NCBI GenBank assembly: GCA_030844895.1
Contig: CM061223.1
Location: forward strand, 104,825,186-104,889,185
Direction: 5' to 3'
Source of the DNA: Ambrosia x helenae
Lineage: Eukaryota; Streptophyta; Magnoliopsida; Asterales; Asteraceae
DNA: 64,000 bases
Both the position numbers and the translations under genes were made by a program. Position 1 is the first letter of the stretch. Each line of letters opens with the position of its first letter. Below are positions 10,807-23,900 of the stretch, one piece after another. The notes under the pieces are model-generated. The model did not search any database. It was not told the origin of the DNA and saw nothing but the letters and a program-made list of their open reading frames with translations.

Positions 10807-13590
10807 AAGGTTATCTTGAGAACGCTAAATATCGCGATAACCGTGAGAACAAATGAGAAAACCAATCAAAAACAATTTTTTTTCAATACAGACATCATTA
10901 TAATTAAAATACAACATTAAAAAATGAATTTTCTTTCCAAGTAATTCATCTTTTCTTGCAAAAACACTTGAAAATTAACTTTTTACACATGTGTAAAGAA
11001 ACAGTTTACACATGTGTAAAAGCAATTTATTTTCGTATACGTTTGAATTTTTACGTGTAAATTGTGTTTTTTAAGATTGTATTTTATTAATAAAGATAAG
11101 TGTAAAAAGAAATTTTGAATTTGAATGGTTTTAGATGGTGTTCTCGCGGTTCGCACGAAATATAGGTGTATTCAAATTAACTTTCCCCTATATATATATA
11201 TATATTGTGCGAACCGTGAGAACGGCATCTAAAACCATTCAAATTCAAAATTTCTTTTTACACTTGTCTTTATTACTAAAATGCAATCTCAAAAACACAA
11301 TTTATGCGTAAAAATTCAAACGTATACGAAAATAATGTACTTTTACACATGTGTAAATTTACTGTTTATACATGTGTAAACTGTTTCATTTACAGATGTG
11401 TAAAAAGATAATCTGAAAGTGTTTTTGCAAGAAAAGATGAATTATTTGGAAAGAAAATTCATTTATTAATGTTGTATTTTGATTATAATGAGGTTTGTAT
11501 TGAAAAAATTTGATTTTGATTGATTTTTTAACTTGTTCTCACGGTTCTCACAATATTTAGCGTTCTCAAGATAACCCCCTTAAGTTGAGAAAACTTATAA
11601 AACCCATGTAAAAACCATCTAAAAAGATTTTTTTTTCAAGAAAAAAATACACAAGGTAACATGCATGTATTTAAGCATTTTGGGCCAAAAATAATAAAAA
11701 AAAAAGGAGCCCATTGGATATTTTTTTTAAAATAAACAAAGTTTGTGCTGTTACATATGTTAAAAATCTAAAAACATATGTTAACAACTCTGTTACATAG
11801 GTTAAAACGCTGAAAACATATGTTAACAGTGCAAACTTTGTTTTTTTTAAAGTATCCCATCAGCGCTTTTTTTTTTTGCCCAGAATGCTTAAAAACATAT
11901 ATGTTACCTTGTGTGTTTAAAAAAAAATCTTTTTACATGGTTTTTACATGGGTTTTCTAAGTTTTCCCAAAACGCGTGGCCTTCCAGATACTCTGCAGGA
12001 CCATGGTTATGTTCGGCATTCCTCACCTGTACCCTCCGGGCGTCACGCTTCCCGTCATATAACTCGACCACTAGAAAAGGGCAACCATTTTTTTGGTTGT
12101 CTATTCTCCTCTCAGTGGCAATACTCTTGTGCTCGCGACTGCGGTTGCACACTAGCCAAACCTTCACGTCCAAATCATTAACTTTTTTGGATCGTCGGGT
12201 CACAATGATGTAACCGTTATCTTTTCCCTTTTTCTTAACCCACGTAACCAAATCATTTCGAGAAACGAAATCTTGTTCAGTGTCATACGAAACATGCGAG
12301 CACCGTGGTTGCTCGTCTAAAACATGCGAGTAGTGGGGCTACTCTTCTGGAACTTGCGGGTTTTGTGATTGGTCGTTACGAACAGAAATGCGGTATGTAC
12401 GCATACTCACCACTGTGCTCGTAGTACTGGTAGGTTTCCCCTATGTATGAATGTTCAACATTGGGTTCATAGCACGGCTCGTTCAGGTCTGGCAACAATG
12501 CTTTTTTGTAACCAGACACAACCTTTTGAGAATAACGAATACCTACTGCTTGAGAATCAGGAATACATGTCGTCTCATGAGAATTATGAATACCTGATTC
12601 ATCGAAAATATTAGCCTACCATGACATTTTGGAGAAGAAAATATTAGCCCACCATAAAATTGAAAGAAGAAGAGAAACGATAAACGTTCAGAAGGAAAAA
12701 TGAAGAAGAAAGGAAGGGATGAATAAGAAAAGGAGGAAGAATAATTAAATTTCGATTGAATACGCCTCATATTGGTCTATATGGGGCATATAGGGTACAA
12801 ATGGCAGTTGCTTTATGTTACATCGTACTGTACGCCGTACCAATATGCCTCGTATAGACCAATACGAGGCATATGACACCAATCATTGGTCCTTTGAGTC
12901 TGTGCCAGGTTGACTGAAAAGGGTCACGTGAACCCTATACGCCTCGTATTGGCTAATACGAGGCATATAGGTTTTTTTTTTTGTGTCAGTGTGCTGTATG
13001 AATGGAAGACAAAGCCTACCATTAAAGCATATATGCCTCGTATAGAGCTATACGAGGCATACCTAGGGTGCCAACTTGTTTTTTTGGAGTGTCCAAATAT
13101 GTGGACCCCTAATTAATTAAAGAGATAAAATTTAATATAAGAAGAGTTAATGTATTTAATGATTTTATAATTATGTCATTTCTTTGTTTTGTATAGATCC
13201 TAAGAGAACCAATCCTTATTTGAGAACTGAGAGAACCATTCTGGACCACACATTTCATATAAAGGCAATATATATATATATATATATATATATTGCTTTA
13301 ATCGCACTTTTATATGCAAGAATTTTTATTTTTTTTTATTTTTTTTTATTTATACATATGTGTATATAACATTTTCAGCTATACATATGTGTGTATTTCA
13401 GTTACACATATGTGTATAAAGCAATTATACACATGTGTATATTGAAAAATAAATAAATAAAAAAAGAAAAAAAATACTGCATAAAAAGCAGCGATTAAAG
13501 CAAAAAAATACATTTTTTACTTAAAGAAACGTGTGGTCCATAATGGTTCTCTCAGTTCTCAATTTGGCCAAATGTCCTTATTTGAACTAG

Positions 13591-13659
<69 letters not shown>

Positions 13660-14055
13660 ATAGGATCTAGAGAAAACACTTGTTATAGTGAAAACTCTGG
13701 AAACTGTGAATTCCCGAGCTTTTTAGGGCCTGAAAATTTTAGGGCATGTAATATACATGATTTTAAGCATTTTGAGCCAAAAAATAAAAAAAGCGTCGAG
13801 CACTTTTTTTAAAAAAAATAAGTTTTCGGGTAACACATGTTAAGCGAAACTAACATGTGTTAACAATGTGTTACCTGAAAACTTATTTATTTATTTTTTT
13901 AACAAAAAAAGTGCTTGGCGTTTTTTTGATTTTTTTGGCTCAATATGCTTAAAATCATGTATATTACATACCCTAAAATTTTCATATAAAAAAAAGCTTG
14001 GGAAGTTAGAGTTTCCAGAGTTTTCACTATAACAAGAGTTTCCAATATATCCTTA

Positions 14056-14089
<34 letters not shown>

Positions 14090-14491
14090 AAAAGTTAATT
14101 TGAGAACACCTATATTTCGTGCAAACCGTGAGAACGGAATCTAAAACCATTCAAATTCAAAATTTCTTTTTACACTTATCTTTAATACTAAAATACAATC
14201 TCAACAACACAATTTATGCGTAAAAATTCAAACGTATATGAAAATAATTTGTTTTTACACATGTGTAAATTTACTGTTTATACATGTGTAAACTGTTTCA
14301 TTTACACATGTGTAAAAAGTTAATTTGAAAGTGTTTTTGCAAGAAAAGATGAATTTTTTGGAATGAAAATTCATTTATTAATGTTGTATTTTGATTATAA
14401 TGAGGTTTGTATTAAAAAATTTTGATTTTGATTGATTTTTTTACTTGTTCTCACGGTTCTCACAATATTTAGCGTTCTTAAGATAACCCTC

Positions 14492-14551
<60 letters not shown>

Positions 14552-14872
14552 AAAGGGTAAAATGAGAACAAGCTTGAGTTGAAAAAACCATGGGATCTCA
14601 CTTTATAACGACAAACTTAATTTAATCAAAAAAGAATATGTGGCTGTAAATTAAATGATAATAAATTATTAAATAGAATATTCATTTTTGAAAAAGTCAA
14701 CATTGGTGTGCTGTAATTTTTACAACAGTGTAAAACCATCGTAAAAAAAAAAAATTTTTACGGTGGAGTTACCTATTTTTACACCGGTGTGTAATTTTTT
14801 TTTAAAATTCACATTTTACGTCGGTGTTCTCACGGTTCTTTCAACTCGAGTTAGTTTTCATTTGAACTTAAT

Positions 14873-14921
<49 letters not shown>

Positions 14922-17900
14922 GTTTAATTGAGAGAAACAAAAATATATAAGAAGTAAGAGAAGAAAATTTAATCAATCAAAATCTTTCTTTTTAATTTTT
15001 ATTTAATTATTTAACAATGGTATACAAGTTCATATTTAGTACTAATCTTATTTATTTATATAAACCAACTTTGATAAGCAAAATATGTTTTTTCTAACGA
15101 TCAACTAAATACAATCTACCCATGACATATTGGTCTAGTAGTATGGTGTCCCCCCTTATAAATGTGAGGTTGTGAGTTCAAATCCTTGCAAGTGCAAAGA
15201 AATGTGGAATTAAGGTGTCAAAAAATTGCCGCTGAAAAAAACTAAATACAATCTGAACTATTACTCAGTACGCACTAACAAATATATGTTAAAATCCAAC
15301 AATAGGTGAATTACGAACACAAAACCTTTTTTTTTTTTTTTTTTGCCAAATTCAACAATTTCAAGAGCTAAAACTTCAAGAACGTACCTTTGCTCGTAGC
15401 TCGTGGATCTGTTCATTATAAACTTGCATCTGAAAAAGAACACCAAAATATACGTTAGAAGAACATCAAGTCTATCTCAATCATAACTAGTTGTTGAGAG
15501 TCAATTTCGTTTTATAAATGTAAAAAGTCAACCTTTTGAGCTCGAATGATGCGTACGCTCCTCTCCAGTTGATGTTCAATCTCTTGTAGTTCCTCGACCG
15601 TACTCGATCCTAGTCCTTCTCCCAAAAGCTTTCTGTCGAATCTTAGATGTTATGTCGACCGTTAATTTTATTTTTTATTATTATTATTTTTTTGCAGCTA
15701 TCTAATTAGCTTTAAAATTAAGAACATATATTGTGAATTGCATGAAATAAGAACACAAATCTTAAACCTTTTTGCGAGCTCTAGGAGCTTTATCTTGTTC
15801 CGCATGCTTTCTGTTTCTTGCCTCAAATGCTGCCACTAAAATACTATTATTGAAATATGATTCAAACCCCATGAAGCATGCACATGCACGTGTAGGTTGT
15901 TTTGGTCATCCGAAGTTCAAGGCTGGTTACTAGTTCTTCTATTTACGTTATAGTTTGAAGTTTGAATAAGTTGTGTGATCCACAATTGTAGCTTTCAGTT
16001 TAATGCCGTTGTAATGCTGCCTATATAAGCAGCTTCTATGTTTGTGTTTTGTTCATTCACTTCTGCATAATAAAAGCCTTGATAATTGATCATATTGTGA
16101 GTTCAATTGAGTGTTCTTATAAGTTTTGATATCAACAGTGGTATAAGAGCTTGTGTGTGATTCATTACCTCATTTCAAAACCTTATCACTTCATTCTCTC
16201 ATTTCAAAACCTTAATACCCTATCACTTCATTTCATGGCCGATCAAACCATTACCTTACCCACTGCTCATACTCCAATCCCAGTCTTTAAGGGAGAGGGG
16301 TATGAACATTGGAGTATACGTATGAAAACCATTCTGAAGTCACGAGATCTATGGGAATTGGTGGAACAAGGTGTTAATCATGCTGAAACTGATGTAAACT
16401 CAAGATCCTTAAGAAAAAGGATGCTCATGCTATGGCCATTATTCAGCAGGCCATACATGATCAATTGTTCTCTCGAATTGCAGCTGCTGAATCATCCAAG
16501 GAGAGTTGGGAAATACTGAAGATGGAGTATCAAGGTGATACTCAAGTGAAGGCAGTCAAGTTGCAAGGATTAAGAAGAGAGTTTGAAAATCTCTCTATGA
16601 AAGACAATGAAACTGTTAGAGAATACTTCTCTAGAGTTATGGGGATTGTTAGCCAGAAGAGAGCATATGGGGAGATCATTTCTGATCAAACCATAGTAGA
16701 GAAGATACTTCAAAGTTTAACTTCGAAGTTTGATTACATAGTCCTATCTATTGAAGTGTCCTTTAATATATCTACGCTTACTCCTGTAAGATTGATAGGT
16801 ACCTTGCAATCACAAGAAGAAAGAATAAACAGCGGATCCAATGAAAAAAATAGAAAAGTCTGAAGAACATGCACTGCAGGTTATGCAAGATGGAAACCGG
16901 TTCTCAAATGCATGTGGCAGAGGACGTGGAGGATACAGAGGCCGAGGTAGAGGAAGATCATTTGATAGGAGCAAGGTACCACAATGTTATACTTGTAAAT
17001 AGTATGGTCACTTATCTAAAGATTGCTCGTATAATGAGGAGGCACAAGTCAATGTAGCTGATGAGGCTGTAGAACAAGGAGAAGGCATTATCAATGGAAG
17101 CAATGGTGAAGAACAGCATTTGTTCATGGCATTTGTATTCGAACAAGAAGCCAACAATCTTTGGTTTCTTGATTCAGGATGTTCAAATCACATGACAGGG
17201 TCCAAGACCAGTTTTGTTGAACTCAATGAAGGATTCAAGATGAGTGTTCAACTAGGAAATAAGAAGACTTTGCCAGTTGAAGGCAAGAGTGTTGTTCGAA
17301 TCTATATTGGACCAGACTCCTACAAACTGCTTAATGATATTTATTATGCTCCAACCTTGGAGTATAACTTATTGAGTGTTGGTCAACTCATGTGGAAAGG
17401 CTATTCACTGTTGTTTGAAGACAGCAGTTGCATTATTAAAAAATAAGGTATTGAGTTAATGAAAATACCTATTGCTTCTAATAATATGTTTGTTGTGGAT
17501 GCTTCAAAGACAGAATCCAGCACTCCTAATAAGTCATCTCTTCTTCAACTTTGGCATAAGAGATATGGACACCTAAATTGGGTTAGTCTAAGATTGTTAC
17601 ATGATAAAGGAATGGTTATTGGTATGCCTTAAGTTAAAGGTACAAGTATATCTGAAGGATGCATCTTAGGGAAGCAGATCAGGTTACCCATCAAATCCAC
17701 TTCCTGGAGAGCCACAAAAAGACTAGAACTGGTGCATGCTGATCTCTATGGTCCAATGTAGGTACCTAGTCTGGGACACAGTCTATATTACTTTCTGTTA
17801 ATAGATGATGTGTCTAGAATGTGTTGGGTATATTTTTTGACTAGAAAATATGATGCCTTTGCAAAGTGTTTTTAAAGCACTAGTTGTAAAACAAAGTGAA

Positions 17901-20900
17901 TGCAGCCTAAAAGTGTTAAGGACAGATAGAGGTGGAGAATTTTGTAGCAATGAATTCAATGCATTCTGTGAAATGCATGGAATTAGAAGGGAATTAAGTG
18001 AACCTCATACACCACAACACAATGGTGTTGTGGAAAGGAAAAATAGAACCATTATGGGTATGGCCAGGAGTATGTTAAAGGAAAGGAAGCTATCTATACC
18101 ATTAATAGAGCTCCAACTTCAGCAGTTCAAAACAAGACCCCTTATCAGGTATGGTTCAATGATAAACCTGATGTTACTCATATGAAGGTCTTTGGGTGTG
18201 TTGCATATGGTTACAAGTTTGTTCAGGGTAGAAAGAAGCTTGATGACAGGTCAACGAAGATAATTTTTATTGGGTATTCTCCCAATGGTACAGGATATAG
18301 ACTTTATAATCCTGTTACCAAGAAGTTTGAAGTCAGGAGTTTTAATGATACTACTATTTTCAAAGAACAGTCATGGGACTGGCAGGAGTTGCACAAGTTA
18401 GACCAACAGTTGTATGAAAGGATGTACTCAGATCCATTTCCTAAAGAGTATGCTGAGAGTGCAACAGTTGATATCACCAATGATGCTGAACCCTCTAATC
18501 TAGAAGGTTCAACCTCATTAGGTGTAGCAACACCTCAAAGCAGTACTCATTTACCTCACACACCTGCCATTTCAAAGTCCCGTTCATCAGTTCCCCTAAG
18601 AGTTAGATCTGTGGCTGATCTCTATGCTAACACTGAAGAAGTCAATGAGGTTCCTTTTGACTTGTTGAACTGTCAGTTTGCTCTTAATATTGCAGATCCA
18701 ATGTGTTATTCAGATGCTGCTAAGAAGAAGGAATGAAGGTGGCCATGGAAGCTGAGATAGATGCTATTAATAAGTATCAGACTTAGATGTTGATGGACCT
18801 ACCAAGTGGCAAAAATATTGTGGGGTTAAAATGGCTTTACAAGACCAAAGTGGGACCAGATGGAAAGATAATTAAACACAAAGCTAGGCTGGTTGCAAAG
18901 GGGTACTCTCAAAAATATGGTGTAGACTATGAAGAAACCTTTGCACCAATGGCTAGATTTGAAACAATCAGGACTATGATAGCTGTTGCTGCTCTTAAAG
19001 GTTGGTTATTACACCAACTAGATGTCAAGTCTGCTTTTTTGAATGGTGATCCAGATGAGGAGATTTATGTTGAGCAACTAGAAGGTTTTATTGTTAGAGG
19101 GCAAGAAGATTAAGTTTATAGACTACACAAAGCCCTCTATGGTTTGAAGCAAGCTCCAAGATCATGGTATGCCAAGATTGATGGATACTTTAATGATAAT
19201 GGTTACATTAGGAGCTTAAATGAACCAACACTTTATGTTAAGACTTGTGCAATTAATGTTATCTATGTTTGTTTATATGTGAATGATATCATTTGTACAA
19301 GCTCTAGTTAAGTTTTGATTGCAGAATTTAAAGTTGGATGAAGAAAGTGTTTGAAATGACAGATTTAGGTCTATTACAGTATTTTCTTGGTTTAGAAGTG
19401 AAGCAGTGTCATGATGGGGTGTTTATTTCTCAAGAAAAGTATGCTCAAAGTTTGTTGATCAAGTTTGGTTTGCAAGACTATAAGATTGAAGATGTTCCAA
19501 TGAACCCCTATGACAAGTATCAGACTGATGATGGAGAGGACAAGGTTGATGAGACAAAGTATAGAACTCTGGTTGGTGGGTTGATTTACTTAACTCACAC
19601 TAGACCAGACCTGTCTTATGCAGTTGGAGTTTCGTCTAGGTTCATGCAGTCACCATCAAAGATTCATGCAGGTGCAGCTCGAAAGGTTTTAAGATATGTT
19701 ACTACCACATTCAAGTATGGTATTTGGTACAAGAAAGGTGATCAGGTCAAGTTGATTGGATATTCAGATAGTGACTGGGCAGCCTATGTTGATGACAGGA
19801 AGAGTGTTGGAGCCTATATGTTTATTCTTGGTAATGGGGCAGTTTCTTGGAGTTCAAAGAAGCAGAATACAGTAGCACTTTCCAGCACAGAAGCTGAGTA
19901 TATCTCAACTACTAGTGCAGCATGTCAAGGCATATGGGTCAGGAGGATCCTAGAAGATTTGGGGCACATTCAAGACAATGCAACAGTGATATGGTGTGAT
20001 AGTCAGTCAGCAATTAACTTAGCAAAAAATCCAGTGCAACATGGCAAAGCAAAACATATTGTGTTGAAGTATCATTTTATTAGAGACATGGTTAAACAAG
20101 AGAATGTGATTTTGCAATTCTGTAATACCAATGAGCAAGTGGCTGATTGTCTGACAAAGGATTTGTCAAAGGAAAAATTCATGTTCTTTCATTATCAGTT
20201 GGGAGTGCAGCTGTTTGAATCAAGGGGGTATTGAAATATGATTCAAAACCCCATGAAGCATGCACATGCACGTGTAGGTTGTTTTGGTCATCCGAAGTTC
20301 AAGGCTGGTTACTAGTTCTTCTATTTACGTTATAGTTTGAAGTTTGAATAGGTTGTGTGATCCACAATTGTAGCTTTCAGTTTAATGCCGTTGTAATGTT
20401 GCCTATATAAGCAGCTTCTATGTTTGTGTTTTGTTCATTCACTTCTGCATAATAAAAGCCTTGATAATTGATCATATTGTGAGTTCAATTGAGTGTTCTT
20501 ATAAGTTTTGATGTCAAGAACTATAAGTGACACGGACACATAAAGGTATATATTTTCAAAAGAACTTATATCAAGACCATATCCAACCCATAGGCTCTTG
20601 GCCGCAAGTGGCCGGCTGACTGGGAAGCCTATAGGAGGGCCACACATTGGATTGGAGTAGGGTGCACGTTATATATGTATTTGGTGGATTGATGGCGGTT
20701 TGGATGAGGGGGTGCCCGGGTTGCTAGCTGTTTTTTTGTTTCAAATTTATGTGAAGTCCATTTTTATATGGTTCATGACTTATGTCGTGGGCATTAATGA
20801 CTTGCATATAACGTTTATTTATAACTTTAAGTTACTTTAATTTTCTTTTAATGGCAAATCTTACACTTCTACTCTATATTAAATCAATATGTTAAATTAC

Positions 20901-23900
20901 TCCATTTACCTATGATTGGCGTAGGTTTCTTCCAAGAACGGTAAATATTTTTGTTTGACGTATGTTATTGGATTACTCCATTTACCTATGATTGGCATAG
21001 GTTTCTTCCAAGAACGGTAAATATTTTTGTTTGGCGTATGTTATTGGATCGTATTCCTACAAGGCAAAATCTAAGCCTTAAAGGTTGGGATATTCCTTCA
21101 TCCCTTTTATGTCCAGTTTGTAGGGAAAGTGTTGAGACGATGGATCATGTTTATTGTGAATGTTTGGAAATGGTAAAGATGCGGTATGCTATTGGACGTT
21201 GGTTGGATCTTAAATTTCCAGATATTAAAACTCAAAAGATGCTCCTTCGAGTTTGTAAAATTATCAAAGGTTGATTGTATTGATATTATCAAAATGTACA
21301 GAACATACATATAAATATACATACAAGCCTAGATATTATAGAAAAGTCAACTATCACTTGAATACAAAATCAATCATATTAATTTGAATGGCTTGATTGG
21401 CTCCCGAATATTCTAGATAGAATATGTCGGTTAACACTCCCCCGCAATCGTAGCGTTGGAGGAACGTGCGCAAAGACTGGATTTGAAGCGATTGAATAGC
21501 TGCTTTGGTAGTCCTTTCGTGAATATATCGGCATACTGATAGTCTGCGGGTATATGAAGAACTCGAATGTCTCCAATACGAACTTTTTCCCGAACAAAAT
21601 GAATATCAATTTCCAAATGCTTTGTTCGTTGGTGTTATACCGGATTATCAGACTGATATACGGCGGAGACATTGTCACAAAAAATGATTGTTGCTTCACG
21701 GGTAGTGATATGAAGTTCAAGGAGCAAATTTCGAAACCAGGATGTTTCCGCTGCGGTATTTGCAACATCGCGGTATTCTGCCTCGGCACTGGAACGTGAC
21801 ACCGTATGTTGACGTTTAGATGACCATGAAACTAAATTGTCTCCAAGAAAGACACAATACCCTGAAGTTGAACATCGTGAGTCCAGGCAGCCCCCCAATC
21901 CGCATCTGAATAGGCTGTGAGTTTGAGTGATTTGGAGGGGAGAATGTGAAGAACATGATAAGATGTCCCTTTTAGGTATCGCAGGATGCGCTTCAAATAT
22001 TGAAAATGAGGTTCATGAGGAGCATGCATGAATAAGCATACCTGCTGGACTGCATAGGCAATGTCTGGTCTAGTAAATGTTAAGTACTGCAAAGCTGCGG
22101 CGAGGCTGCGATATAAGGTGCCATCGGACAGAGGAGAACCGGCTTGTGCACTTAGTTTAGAATCAGTATCGTTTGGAGTATTGCAAGGTTTGCAATTTGT
22201 CATATTTGCTCGAGCAAGGATGTCTTTGATGTATGATTCTTGTGAAAGGCGGAGACCGGTTTTATTTATGGTGACATGAATACCCAAGAAATGATGAAGA
22301 TTCCCTAAATCAGTCATAGTAAATTCTTTGGAAAGGGACTGAATGATCTGCTTCAAAATGTTAGTGTCCGAGGCAGTTAACACAATATCATCAACATATA
22401 ACAGTAGGTAAGCAACATTGGATCCGGACTTATAAATAAAAAGTGACGTGTCTGTTGAAGCGTTGTGAAACCCGCATTTAGTAATAAATGTTGCAAAACG
22501 GTGATACCATGCGCGAGGTGCTTGCTTTAGCCCATATAGGGATTTTTGCAGACGACACACAAATGAAGGATTATTTTTATCTACGAACCCAGGAGGTTGA
22601 TGCATGTATACTGTTTCATTAAGGTCCCCATGAAGAAAAGCATTTTTAACATCAAGTTGGTGAATCGGCCAGTCACGGGAGACGGCAATGCTGAGGACAA
22701 TACGAATGGTTGTGGGTTTGACCACTGGACTGAATGTGTCAAAACAGTCGATGCCAATTTGCTGTGATTTTCCATTGACAACCAATCTCGCTTTATACCT
22801 TTGTAATTGCCCATTTGCATGAAACTTGTGGCGAAAGAGCCACATGCATCGAATGACATGAGAGTCGGTAGGACGTGGTACTAGCTCCCATGTGTTATTA
22901 TCCATTAGTGCCCTATACTCGTCAGTCATGGCCTTTTTCCAATGTGGATCGGATAATGCATATAGGTGAGATTTGGGTATGGGTGATATGGTTGGTGTGG
23001 TTGTGGTGTGAAGGTTGAGGTGAGTTTTGGGTTTGGTAATGCCGGCTTTGAGCCGAGTGGTCATCGGATGAACGTTTTGTGAAGCGGAAGGTTGGTGAGT
23101 ATGGTTAGGGGTATGAGATGGAGTGGTATTAGATGGTACAGTTTGGTGATCGGAGGGTGCGCCGTGAGTTTGGTGAGCAGAGGGTGGGCCGTGGTTTGGT
23201 GTGTTTGATGGGCCGGTTGGGGACAAATGTGATGAGTCCCGAGAGTTGGTTTGGGCCGAGGGAGAGACTGGTTGGGAGTGGCTCATTGGGTCATGGTCCA
23301 AAGGTGTATAGTTGGGTTGTCCAGGGGTCGTGTGGTTTGGGTAGGTGTTGGTTGGCGATGGGGATTGAAGGAGATTAGGATTTGAAATTAAAGGGGTAGC
23401 AAGGTCTTGTTCTAAGAGTGTGTAATCGGGTGTAGATTGTGGATGAGCAAAGGGAAATGATGTTTCATTAAAGGTAACATGACGGGAGAATATTGTTTTA
23501 CCGTTTTGGAGGTTGAGACATCGATAACCACGATAATCGGCCGGGTAACCAAGAAAGACACATGGGGTAGAACGGTCGGCCAATTTGTGAGGGCGGGTAG
23601 AGGATTGATTTGGAAAGCAAAGGCAACCGAACACCTTCAAGTGGTCATATGTGGGGTGGCAAAGGTAGAGAGCGGCGGTAGGGGTGGAATTGTTAAGGAG
23701 TTTGGTGGGTAAAATATTATGAAGGTAAACGGCTGTGTGAACGGCTTCGACCCAATATGTGGTTGGAACCGAAGCATGAGTAAGGATGGAAAGCATGATT
23801 TCGTTTATGCGACGAAACATGTGTTCGGCACGACCATTTTGTTGGGAGGTATGTGGGCATGAAAAACGAAATTGCATGCCATGTTCGGTTGCAAAGTTTT

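Larger units (their letters stand above)
15848..20519 (+). mobile_element. Copia LTR retrotransposon 1 in SOC1-like intron 2
   Basis: Complete LTR to LTR: 5' LTR 15848-16137, 3' LTR 20229-20519, flanked by the 5-bp target duplication ACTAT (15843-15847 and 20520-20524). LTR ends read TATTG...CAACA, a one-base change from the usual TGTTG...CAACA. By eye the LTRs differ at 4 bases and 1 indel. PBS TGGTATAAGAGC at 16139-16150 (initiator-Met type, one mismatch). The A/G-rich tract before 20229 is the polypurine tract. It lies opposite to the MADS gene and about 18 bp from exon 3. Coding content is broken. Confidence 0.95.

Noticed and set aside
15261..15387. Frame reading VLALEIVEFGK just after SOC1-like exon 5, resembling the next K-domain exon
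   Set aside because: There is no acceptor at an acceptable distance (the gap to exon 5 is too short for an intron). A correctly bounded 42-nt exon exists at 8726-8767.
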